Shown here: piece after piece, positions 6,978 through 12,654 of the stretch
How positions within the stretch are numbered: position 1 is the first letter of the stretch
Layout of the letters: every line of letters starts with the position of its first letter
DNA from: Oscillospiraceae bacterium
GTDB taxonomy: Bacteria > Bacillota > Clostridia > Oscillospirales > Oscillospiraceae
Direction of reading: 5' to 3'
Length of the DNA stretch: 12,654 nucleotides
NCBI GenBank assembly: GCA_029067025.1
Contig: JAIEFH010000255.1
Span: 1-12,654, forward strand
Notes under the pieces: generated by a model
What the model saw: only the letters and a program-made list of their open reading frames with translations
Databases searched by the model: none
What the model was told of the DNA's origin: nothing
Translations under genes and position numbers: made by a program

Positions 6978-7096
6978 TTGTGAAGTTCTTTTGTAAGCCA
7001 AGCGGTGATGATTTGTTGGATGGCCTGGTTGGGTGAATCCGCGTGAGACGTATGGTACTCGGTGACGCTCAAAGGCATATCCTTATCTTTCATCAT
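6974..7096 (-). CDS. micro-ORF A, 40 aa, first gene of the recombinase block
   Basis: The frame runs from ATG 7096 to TGA 6974, with a GGGAG ribosome site 5 nt upstream and a second in-frame ATG directly after the first. The product starts MMKDKDMPLSVTEYH, continues with a polar stretch and ends in a likely helix, QAIQQIITAWLTKELHK. It is small, soluble and without a signal peptide. Nothing in it matches a family I know. The good ribosome site and the 4-nt overlap with micro-ORF B argue for real translation. It lies 80 nt after the tsaB stop codon. Confidence 0.5.
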   Translation of the reverse strand: MMKDKDMPLSVTEYHTSHADSPNQAIQQIITAWLTKELHK

Positions 7097-7105
7097 ATCA
7101 TCTCC

Positions 7106-7175
7106 CGAAAGATGTATCGGTCAAAATCATTATACGATTGCGGCATTATGATTATGATGGAAAGAACATCTTTCG
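7106..7175. repeat. 10-bp inverted repeat between tsaB and the recombinase block
   Basis: CGAAAGATGT (7106-7115) and its exact reverse complement ACATCTTTCG (7166-7175) enclose 50 AT-rich bases with a nested shorter dyad (AATCAT at 7125, ATGATT at 7148) and a minus-strand TATAAT (7134-7129). The right arm begins 1 nt after the tsaB stop, and the left arm ends at the ribosome site of micro-ORF A. It may be a recombinase site, an operator or a promoter region. Confidence 0.5.
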
Positions 7176-7176
7176 T

Positions 7177-7884
7177 TTATTGTCCCGCGTTCAGCCTTTC
7201 CAGCCTCTCCCGTTCCGCTTGGCTCAACCTGTGGTAGCTGGGGGCCATGGCGGCGGCGGACACCAGCTTTCCCTCCCGGGCCAGCCGCAGGGCGCACCGC
7301 GCCACCCCCCAGGCGGTCTGGTAGATGAGATGGGGCGGCACGGGGGCGCAGGGCAGACCCTGCCCTTCCAGCGCCTTTTGCACCAGGTGCGCGCCGTCGC
7401 CCACCAGGGTCTGGGGTTTCCCCGAGGCCCGCACCTCTTCCGCCAGCTCATCCAGCCCCATAGCTCGATCCTGAGTGAGCCGGGTCAACTCCCCGTTCTC
7501 CGCCCAAAACCGGGCGCAGTACACCTGGTTTCGCCGGGCATCCATGGCAGCGCAGATCTCCCCGCCCATGTGGGCGCACTGCCACGCCATGGACTCCAGG
7601 GTTGAGCAGGGGGCGCAGGGCTTGTCCCCCGGCCAGGCCAGCCCCTTGGCGGCGGCCACGCCGATGCGCACGCCGGTAAAGGACCCTGGCCCTGCCGCCA
7701 CCGCCACCACGTCCATCTCGTCCAGCGTCAGCCTGGTGTTTTTCAGCAGGTCGGACACCATGGGCATGAGGGTGGCGGAGTGGGTCAGGCCGCTGTTCTG
7801 AAAGGATTGGGCCAGCAGCCTGTCGTCCTCTGTGACGGCAACGGACGCCGTCACTGCCGAACTCTCCAACGCGATGATTTTCAC
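7177..7884 (-). CDS. tsaB: tRNA threonylcarbamoyladenosine biosynthesis protein TsaB
   Basis: This 235-aa ASKHA-fold protein is the partner of TsaD and TsaE in making t6A37 on ANN-decoding tRNAs in the cytoplasm. It shows the family start IIALESS with TASVAV, HSATLMP (35-41), the hallmark AAGPGSFTGVRIG (63-75), and the usual C-terminal PSYHRLSQAERERLE. Its length agrees with bacterial TsaB (about 230 aa). The start is GTG at 7884, whose bases overlap the tsaE stop as GTGA, so the two are translationally coupled. The usual companions rimI and tsaD are not next to it; the recombinase block follows instead. The C-terminus is intact right up to the inverted repeat. Confidence 0.95.
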   Translation of the reverse strand: MKIIALESSAVTASVAVTEDDRLLAQSFQNSGLTHSATLMPMVSDLLKNTRLTLDEMDVVAVAAGPGSFTGVRIGVAAAKGLAWPGDKPCAPCSTLESMAWQCAHMGGEICAAMDARRNQVYCARFWAENGELTRLTQDRAMGLDELAEEVRASGKPQTLVGDGAHLVQKALEGQGLPCAPVPPHLIYQTAWGVARCALRLAREGKLVSAAAMAPSYHRLSQAERERLERLNAGQ

Positions 7885-8306
7885 AACTCCACCCCCTCGA
7901 TGGTGATGATCCGGTCGTCGTCCCCGTCCCCCCGGACGATGGACACCCGGACGGCGTCGCTCTCAATGGCCTCTTCCACGTTCTCGCTCCACTCCACGGC
8001 GCACACGCCCCCCCGGGCCAGATAGTCCTCCCAGCCGATGTGAAACAGCTCGTCGGCGCTGTCCAGCCGGTACATATCAAAGTGGAACAGGGGCAGGCGG
8101 CCCCCCTCGTACTCGTTGACGATGGTGAAGGTGGGGCTGGTCACCCGCTCCTCCACCCCCAGGGCCCGGGCCATGCCGGACACAAAGGCGGTCTTGCCCG
8201 CCCCCAGGCCGCCGGTGAAGGCCACCACCCGCCCTCCGGCCAGGGCGTGAGCCAGCCGCGCCCCCAGGGCTTCCGTCTCCTCCCGGCTGTGTGTGACAAA
8301 TTCCAT
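7881..8306 (-). CDS. tsaE: tRNA threonylcarbamoyladenosine biosynthesis ATPase TsaE
   Basis: The 141-aa P-loop ATPase binds the TsaB-TsaD complex and drives the t6A cycle. Motifs are the Walker A GGLGAGKT (32-39), TSPTF (56-60) in the switch I region, HFDMYRL (75-81) and VEWSENV (104-110), all in family order. Its size is typical of the family. The ATG at 8306 was preferred over one at 8339 because AAGGAAG lies 8 nt in front of it and the family begins there. It overlaps tsaB by 4 nt. It is transcribed away from the rodA-type gene, from a shared palindromic intergenic region. Confidence 0.95.
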   Translation of the reverse strand: MEFVTHSREETEALGARLAHALAGGRVVAFTGGLGAGKTAFVSGMARALGVEERVTSPTFTIVNEYEGGRLPLFHFDMYRLDSADELFHIGWEDYLARGGVCAVEWSENVEEAIESDAVRVSIVRGDGDDDRIITIEGVEL

Positions 8307-8328
8307 TGCGGCCACTTCCTTACTTTGA

Positions 8329-8347
8329 CCCCGCCCCACCGGCGGGG
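8329..8347 (-). other. GC hairpin in the tsaE 5' leader
   Basis: CCCCGCC (8329-8335) pairs with GGCGGGG (8341-8347) around a 5-nt loop, 23 nt before the tsaE start codon. It lies between the predicted transcript start (about 8383) and the ribosome site. It has no T-run on the minus strand and only TTCTT on the plus strand, so it is a leader hairpin rather than a clear terminator. Confidence 0.4.
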
Positions 8348-8389
8348 TTCTTCACCGTGATGTTAAGATTTCAAAAACTCTTGGAAAAC

Positions 8390-8398
8390 AGTATAGCA
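8390..8398 (-). promoter_or_regulatory. extended -10 promoter for tsaE-tsaB
   Basis: The minus strand reads TGC-TATACT (8398-8390), an extended -10 motif, about 84 nt before the tsaE start. There is no good -35 at 17 nt, which is usual for TGn promoters. It forms the left arm of the inverted repeat it shares with the opposite promoter. Confidence 0.6.
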
Positions 8399-8413
8399 TA
8401 TCTTTCGGGAATG

Positions 8414-8422
8414 TGCTATACT
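8414..8422 (+). promoter_or_regulatory. extended -10 promoter for the SEDS gene
   Basis: The plus strand reads TGC-TATACT (8414-8422), about 50 nt before the start codon. The sequence 17 nt upstream of the hexamer (TAGCAT) is a poor -35. It is the right arm of a perfect 9-bp inverted repeat with a 15-nt spacer; the left arm is the matching promoter on the other strand. Confidence 0.6.
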
Positions 8423-8455
8423 ATTTTGCAGTTTTCGCCTATACAGCCTTATGGG

Positions 8456-8474
8456 AAAGGAGGGCCACGCCTTG
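8456..8474 (+). promoter_or_regulatory. Shine-Dalgarno that fixes a TTG start for the SEDS gene
   Basis: AAAGGAGG (8456-8463) is 8 nt before TTG (8472-8474). The in-frame ATG at 8451 lies before this site and has no ribosome site of its own, so the true protein is seven residues shorter than the longest frame. Confidence 0.85.
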
Positions 8475-9668
8475 CAGCCCACCCGCACACTCAAGGAATT
8501 TTTCAAAAAAGGAGACGTGGTTTTGCTCCTGCTGTGCATCCTGGCCAGCCTCATGGGCCTGGTGCTCATCTACAGCGCCACCCAGTACTATGAGATCCTC
8601 CGCAGCTGCGCGGCCAAGCAGGCCGCATTCCTCTGCCTGGGCGTCATCGCGTATGTGTGGGTCACCTTCATCGACATCGAGTTTTTGATGGAAAAATGGT
8701 GGTGGGTATTCCTCCTGCTGGGCCTGGGGGTCATCCTGACCATTGTCCCCTGGGGCGAGGGCGGAGACAGCGGCAACAAGAGCTGGGTCTATCTTCCTGT
8801 CATCGGCAAATATTTTGGCTTTCAGCCCGGGGAGATCGCCAAGCTGGCCTACATCGTGGTGCTGGCCTGGCTCATCAACAAGGAGCGGCCCCAGGGTCCG
8901 GGGCGGTTCTCCGCCATTGTGAAATATGTGATCCTCACCGGCGTGTTCGCCGGGATGCTGGCGGTACTGTCCGGCGACTGGGGCATGGTGCTGGTCTACC
9001 TGTTCATTTTCGCCGCCATGGCATGGGTGGCCGGGGTGAGCAAATGGTGGTTCATTGGCTTGGGCGTTCCCATGGCAGGCGCGGTGGTCTTTTTGTGGCA
9101 CTTTATCCTCCCCCGCATCGAAAAGCTCTGGAACCACTACACCATGAAACGCTTCCGGGTGGTGGTGGAGCATCTCAAGGGCAACAATTTTGAACCTCGG
9201 GGAGCCGGCTGGCAGCAGAGCCGTTCCCTGCTGGCCATCGGCTCGGGCCGGCTCACCGGCATGGGCTTCATGAACGGCACCCAGACCCATTCGCCCCTCC
9301 GGGAAAGCCTGCCTGCCCGGCACACCGACAACATTTTCGCCGTGTGCGGGGAGGAGTTTGGCATGATCGGCTGCTGCGTGGTGCTGCTGGTGCTGCTGGC
9401 CATCATCCTGCGGTGCATCTGGGTGTCCCGGAGGGCCCGCAGCTATATGTCCGCCTATATCGCCATGGGCATCGCCGCCATGCTGATGGCCCAGACCGTC
9501 ATCAACGTGGCCATGTGCCTGTATGTGGGCCCCGTCATCGGCGTGACGCTGCCCTTTTTCAGCTACGGCGGCTCGTCCACCCTGACGCTGTTCATCGCCA
9601 TGGGGCTGGTGTCCGGCATCAAGATGCGGCCCCTGCCCAGCTGGCTGAAGGATCGAAGTCAGCTTTGA
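8472..9668 (+). CDS. rodA: SEDS peptidoglycan glycosyltransferase, RodA/FtsW family
   Basis: The 398-aa protein has about ten membrane helices. SEDS proteins polymerise lipid II into glycan strands together with a class B PBP, RodA in elongation and FtsW in division. Hallmarks seen are LVLIYSAT (30-37), FQPGEIAKLAYIV (117-129), GAGWQQSRSLLAIGSGRLTG (244-263), the catalytic-loop ARHTDNIFAVCGEEFG (282-297) with the essential Asp at 286, and GVTLPFFSYGGSSTL (357-371). The TTG start at 8472 is set by an AAAGGAGG 8 nt upstream. There is no PBP gene alongside, so the partner is elsewhere; RodA is preferred over FtsW or SpoVE by general resemblance only. It has its own extended -10 promoter and a strong terminator, so it is probably monocistronic. 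Confidence 0.92.
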   Translation: MQPTRTLKEFFKKGDVVLLLLCILASLMGLVLIYSATQYYEILRSCAAKQAAFLCLGVIAYVWVTFIDIEFLMEKWWWVFLLLGLGVILTIVPWGEGGDSGNKSWVYLPVIGKYFGFQPGEIAKLAYIVVLAWLINKERPQGPGRFSAIVKYVILTGVFAGMLAVLSGDWGMVLVYLFIFAAMAWVAGVSKWWFIGLGVPMAGAVVFLWHFILPRIEKLWNHYTMKRFRVVVEHLKGNNFEPRGAGWQQSRSLLAIGSGRLTGMGFMNGTQTHSPLRESLPARHTDNIFAVCGEEFGMIGCCVVLLVLLAIILRCIWVSRRARSYMSAYIAMGIAAMLMAQTVINVAMCLYVGPVIGVTLPFFSYGGSSTLTLFIAMGLVSGIKMRPLPSWLKDRSQL

Positions 9669-9677
9669 CAATTTTTT

Positions 9678-9713
9678 GCGGGTGCTTCCGACTGGAAGCG
9701 CCCGCATATTTTT
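9678..9713 (+). terminator. intrinsic terminator of the SEDS gene
   Basis: A 12-bp stem with one G:T pair (9678-9689 with 9694-9705, loop GACT) is followed by ATATTTTT. It begins 9 nt after the stop codon at 9668. Confidence 0.9.
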
Positions 9714-9764
9714 GCTCCTTTGGTATATGCTAGTCCCATACTTCATACAAAGGAGGCTTTCCCT

Positions 9765-10724
9765 TTGAAAACCCGAATCACAATACTCTCCCTGTGTTTG
9801 GCGGGGGCGCTGTTTGTGCCGGCCATGGCGCTGACCACCTCCACCGCCGATGTGGAGAACGCCGCCCCTATCGCGGAGGATCTCACCCTCACCACCTATA
9901 AGGGCGTGGCCATTTTCAGCCGCTTTGCCGCCGTGGACCCGGAGGGCGACCTGGTCACCTTCCAGGTGGTGGACAGCCCCGCCCGGGGCCAGGTGACCAT
10001 GGACGAGAACGACCCCGCCGCCTTCACCTACACCCCTTATGAGGGCAAAAAGGGCAAGGACAGTTTCACCTATGTGGCCATCGACGCCAACGGCAACACC
10101 TCCAAGCCCGCCAAGGTGAAGATCACCATTCAGAAGCAGTCCACCAGCGTCAGCTATTCCGACATGGCGGATGATCCCTCCCATTACGCCGCCCTCCGTC
10201 TGGCCGAGGCCGGGGTGTATACCGGGCGGAAGGTGGGCACGCTGTACTGCTTCGACCCGGAGGCCACCTTCACCCGGGAAGAGTTCCTGGCTATGGCCAT
10301 GACCGCCGCGGGGAACGCCCCGCTGGAAAACGTGACCCTCACCGGCTTCTATGACGACAGCGACATCTCCGCCTGGGCCAAGGGCTATGTGTCCGCCGCC
10401 CTGATGGGGGGCACTGTCCGGGGCAGCCGCAACAGCGAGGGCCAGACGGTGTTCGCCCCCGCCAATGCCATCACCTGCGGCGAGGCCGCCGTTATCATCG
10501 ACCGTCTGCTGGCCATGGGAGACGTGGCCGGAACGGCCTCAGCCTTCTCCGTCGAGACCGCCCCCGCCTGGGCCTACCAGTCGGCGGTGAATATGGAGGC
10601 GGTGTCGGTGCTGAGCAGCAGCAGCGACCTGTCCAAACCCCTTACCCACGCCGAGGCGGCGGTGATGCTGTCCGCCATGCTGGATGTGCTGGACAGCCGC
10701 CAGACCAGCGGGTGGTTTTGGTAA
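9765..10724 (+). CDS. secreted cadherin-like plus SLH-domain surface protein
   Basis: The 319-aa product begins with a signal peptide (basic KTR, hydrophobic core ILSLCLAGALFV, likely cleavage after residue 22, AMA-L). Residues 34-122 form one cadherin/Ig-like beta domain of the kind with VDPEGDLVTFQVVD, GQVTM, FTYTPYEGKKGKDSFTYVA and a final KVKITI. Three S-layer-homology-like segments follow at about 129-183, 193-252 and 260-311, the third weaker. SLH repeats bind secondary cell-wall polymers, so the protein is expected on the outer cell face. The TTG start at 9765 is supported by AAAGGAGG 8 nt upstream (9749-9756); a longer ATG frame from 9720 has no ribosome site and would spoil the signal peptide. 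With only one small beta domain it looks like a structural or adhesive component rather than an enzyme. Confidence 0.88.
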   Translation: MKTRITILSLCLAGALFVPAMALTTSTADVENAAPIAEDLTLTTYKGVAIFSRFAAVDPEGDLVTFQVVDSPARGQVTMDENDPAAFTYTPYEGKKGKDSFTYVAIDANGNTSKPAKVKITIQKQSTSVSYSDMADDPSHYAALRLAEAGVYTGRKVGTLYCFDPEATFTREEFLAMAMTAAGNAPLENVTLTGFYDDSDISAWAKGYVSAALMGGTVRGSRNSEGQTVFAPANAITCGEAAVIIDRLLAMGDVAGTASAFSVETAPAWAYQSAVNMEAVSVLSSSSDLSKPLTHAEAAVMLSAMLDVLDSRQTSGWFW

Positions 10725-10745
10725 AGAGAAGCGCGAAAAAGCGCG

Positions 10746-10780
10746 ACAGCGCCGCCGGATTTTCCGGCGGCGCTGTTTTA
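10746..10780. terminator. bidirectional terminator between convergent SLH-protein and ftsK genes
   Basis: A perfect 13-bp stem (10746-10758 with 10764-10776, loop ATTTT) is followed by TTTT on the plus strand. On the minus strand it is followed by CGCGC and then TTTTT about 6 nt later. It ends directly at the ftsK stop codon (10781) and starts 21 nt after the SLH-gene stop. A second short GCGC/GCGC hairpin (10731-10744) precedes it. Confidence 0.85.
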
Positions 10781-12654
10781 CTATTCATCCATATCAAAGG
10801 GCGGGGCATCCTGGGGCATGGCGTCCCCCTCAAAGGGCAGTTCGTCCGGCACAGCGGCCACCATGTTCTGGCGGTACTGCATCTCCGCCCACTGCTCCTT
10901 GGTGATGAGCAGCTGCCGGGGCTTGGAGCCCTCAAAGGGCCCCACGACCCCCTTCTCTTCCATCTGATCCACCAAGCGGGCGGCGCGGCCATAGCCCAGC
11001 TTCAGCCGCCGCTGGAGCATGGACACCGACGCCTGGCCCACCTCCAGCACCACGTCGATGGCGGCGGGGAGCAGCTCGTCGTAGTCGTTTCCGCCACCGC
11101 CGCCGGGGTCGGAACCGCCCACGCCTTTGGCGGCCTTTTCCTTGTCCTCGGCGTTCTTCTCGATCTCGTGCATCACCGATTCGTCGTACTGGGCGGAGGC
11201 CCCGTCCTTGATGAAGTCCACCACGTTGGCCACTTCCTCCTCGGTGATGAAGCAGCCCTGCACACGCAGCTTGTCCTGGCCCAGGGGGGCGTACAGCATA
11301 TCGCCCTTGCCCACCAGCTTTTCCGCGCCCACGGTGTCCAGGATGATGCGGGACTCCAGGCTGGACGCCACGGCGAAGGCAATGCGGCTGGGGATGTTGG
11401 CCTTCATCAGGCCGGTAATCACGTCGGCACGGGGGCTCTGGGTGGCGATGACCAGGTGCATACCCGAGGCGCGGCCCATCTGGGCCACCCGGCAGATGGA
11501 TTCTTCCACCTCTTTCGCCGCCACCAGCATCAGGTCGGCCAGCTCGTCGATGACCACCACGATCTGGGGCATGGGCTCCAGGTCGTCCCGCTTGCGGGCG
11601 TGATTGTTGTAGGAGGCCAGATCCTTGGCCCCCACCTCGGAGAACTTCTGGTAGCGCTTCATCATCTCGCTCACCGCCCATTGCAGGGCGCCGGCGGCCT
11701 TTTTCGGGTCGGTGACCACCGGAATCAGCAGGTGGGGGATGCCGTTATAGACGCTCAGCTCCACCATTTTGGGATCCACCATGATGAGGCGGACCTCTTC
11801 CGGCGAGGCCTTGTACAGCAGGGAGATGATAAGGGAGTTGGTACACACCGATTTACCCGAGCCGGTGGTGCCCGCGATAAGCATATGGGGCAGCTTGGCG
11901 ATGTTGCCCACGATGGGGCTGCCGCTGATGTCTTTGCCCACGGCGAAGGACACCTTGGACGGGCTGTCGGTGAACGCCTTGGAGCCCAGCACGTCCCGGA
12001 TGCACACCGGACTGACCTGCCGGTTGGGCACCTCGATGCCCACGGTGGAGATCTTATCGGGGATGGGGGCCACCCGGACGGCGGACGCGCCCAGGGCCAG
12101 GGCGATGTCGCCGGACAGGTTGGTGATCTTGTTCAGCTTGACCCCCTGATCCAGCTCCAGCTCGTACCGGGTGACGGCGGGGCCCCGGATCACATTGACG
12201 ATATGGGCGCTGACGCCGAAGGACTGCAGCGCGTCCTGAAGCCGCTGCTGGTTGGCGTGAAGTTCGCTGTCTGCCGCGACAGCGTTTCCGCCCCCGCCCT
12301 GGTTGAGCAGGGTGATGGGCGGATAGCGGTAGGCCGGGGCATCCTGCTCCAGCCCCGCTTCCAGCTCCCGGGCCATCTCCTCCGCCGTGTCCTTCTCCTC
12401 CAACCCGCTCTCGGGGCGGGGACTGGGCTTGGGGGCCTCCGGCTCCCGGATCACCGGGGGCGGCACCGGCTCATCCCGGACAATGGGCGGCGGCACCGGC
12501 TCCTCCCGGACGATGGGCGTCGGCGCCGGCTCCTCCCGGATGGGAGTGGGGGCGGGGAACGGAAGCACATCGTTTGCCGCCTCCGGCGGCGCCGCCGCGG
12601 GGCCCGGTTTGGGCGTGCGGGGCGGCTCCCTCATGGGGCGCAGCTCGGGCACGT
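10781..12654 (-). CDS. ftsK: DNA translocase FtsK/SpoIIIE, N-terminus beyond window
   Basis: The visible 623 residues are the linker and motor of an FtsK/SpoIIIE hexameric ATPase, which pumps chromosome ends through the division or sporulation septum. From the visible start: a Pro/Glu-rich linker (1-80), the alpha domain, the beta motor with Walker A GTTGSGKS (261-268) and Walker B VVVIDELADLM (365-375), ATQSPRADVITG (404-414), a Gly-rich hinge (511-522), and the gamma winged helix (523-588: YDELLPAAIDVVLEVGQASV, RRLKLGYGRAARLVDQME) that reads KOPS/SRS. It ends in an acidic 35-residue tail. The four N-terminal membrane helices must lie past 12654; GTG at 12652 is an internal Val, not a start. 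The Q-R-P-S-V usual in this motor loop is Q-S-P-R-A here. It converges on the SLH-protein gene. Confidence 0.95.
   Translation of the reverse strand, partial: VPELRPMREPPRTPKPGPAAAPPEAANDVLPFPAPTPIREEPAPTPIVREEPVPPPIVRDEPVPPPVIREPEAPKPSPRPESGLEEKDTAEEMARELEAGLEQDAPAYRYPPITLLNQGGGGNAVAADSELHANQQRLQDALQSFGVSAHIVNVIRGPAVTRYELELDQGVKLNKITNLSGDIALALGASAVRVAPIPDKISTVGIEVPNRQVSPVCIRDVLGSKAFTDSPSKVSFAVGKDISGSPIVGNIAKLPHMLIAGTTGSGKSVCTNSLIISLLYKASPEEVRLIMVDPKMVELSVYNGIPHLLIPVVTDPKKAAGALQWAVSEMMKRYQKFSEVGAKDLASYNNHARKRDDLEPMPQIVVVIDELADLMLVAAKEVEESICRVAQMGRASGMHLVIATQSPRADVITGLMKANIPSRIAFAVASSLESRIILDTVGAEKLVGKGDMLYAPLGQDKLRVQGCFITEEEVANVVDFIKDGASAQYDESVMHEIEKNAEDKEKAAKGVGGSDPGGGGGNDYDELLPAAIDVVLEVGQASVSMLQRRLKLGYGRAARLVDQMEEKGVVGPFEGSKPRQLLITKEQWAEMQYRQNMVAAVPDELPFEGDAMPQDAPPFDMDE
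12451..12540 (-). repeat. three 30-bp tandem repeats in the FtsK linker
   Basis: Three consecutive 30-bp units (12451-12480, 12481-12510, 12511-12540), each ending in TCCCGGA on the plus strand, encode the ten-residue motif I-V-R-E/D-E-P-V/A-P-P/T-P. Only a few bases differ between units. They sit in the disordered linker between membrane and motor domains, so copy number can vary without harm. Confidence 0.85.

Larger units (their letters stand above)
5297..7175 (-). mobile_element. candidate serine-recombinase cassette or ICE remnant
   Basis: A large serine recombinase plus two micro-ORFs sit between a chromosomal XRE gene and tsaB, and the block is visibly richer in A+T than its neighbours, especially 7040-7175. 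No transfer, relaxase or cargo genes are in the window, so it is a minimal element, a remnant or one end of a rearranged element. No direct repeats were found at the edges; the limits given are gene and inverted-repeat limits, not proven att sites. Confidence 0.35.

Noticed and set aside
7103..8410. An 11-bp sequence ATCTTTCGGGA shared (inverted) by the region before micro-ORF A and the divergent promoter spacer
   Set aside because: Exact 11-bp matches are expected by chance many times over in a 12.6-kb window, so a common operator cannot be claimed from this alone.
9714..9745. A promoter for the SLH-protein gene
   Set aside because: TATGCT- and CATACT-like hexamers exist, but none has a -35 at suitable spacing, so no site is called.
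8439..10184. A 581-codon minus-strand open frame crossing the SEDS and SLH genes
   Set aside because: It spans a promoter, a terminator and two well-supported opposite-strand genes, and is Gly/His/Gln-rich, the typical signature of an antisense shadow in GC-rich DNA.
12650..12652. GTG as the start of the ftsK gene
   Set aside because: Family members have about four N-terminal membrane helices before the linker; here the linker is already under way, so the gene continues beyond the window.

Overview
This window comes from a high-GC member of the Firmicutes, most likely a gut Oscillospiraceae/Clostridia relative (Flavonifractor-like). That is inferred from GC-rich coding sequence, strong AGGAGG Shine-Dalgarno sites, TTG and GTG starts, S-layer-homology and SEDS genes, and small multi-pass and XRE families typical of that group. 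No rRNA, tRNA or CRISPR array was recognised. Long open frames opposite the real genes are a side effect of high GC and were left out.

Left part (1-5150), all on the minus strand. A GT2 polyprenyl-phosphate sugar transferase has its own consensus promoter and overlaps by ATGA with a large polytopic DUF6020-like protein that runs off the left edge. Upstream of that pair is a free-standing HELIH metallopeptidase-like gene with its own promoter. Next come a small CmpB-type membrane protein and an XRE regulator with a C-terminal membrane domain. These last two form a likely operon, separated by an intrinsic terminator that runs straight into the start codon of the second gene.

Middle (about 5297-7175), minus strand. 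A large serine recombinase is preceded by two micro-ORFs, the second overlapping the first by ATGA and ending inside the recombinase Shine-Dalgarno. The block is less GC-rich than its surroundings and sits between the XRE gene and the tsaE-tsaB pair, so it looks like an inserted or remnant mobile cassette. The recombinase frame has no ATG, GTG or TTG before its catalytic serine. An ATC codon lies at the right distance from the Shine-Dalgarno.

Right part. tsaE and tsaB (tRNA t6A synthesis, GTGA overlap) run on the minus strand and diverge from a rodA/ftsW-type SEDS gene on the plus strand. Both directions appear to be driven from a perfect 9-bp inverted repeat that carries an extended -10 on each strand. 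After a good terminator the plus strand continues with a secreted protein holding one cadherin-like domain and SLH repeats. A 13-bp bidirectional terminator then separates it from a convergent ftsK/spoIIIE gene whose N-terminus lies beyond the right edge.

The most interesting items are the start-less recombinase with its coupled micro-ORFs, the terminator/start-codon fusion ahead of the CmpB gene, and the palindromic divergent promoter.
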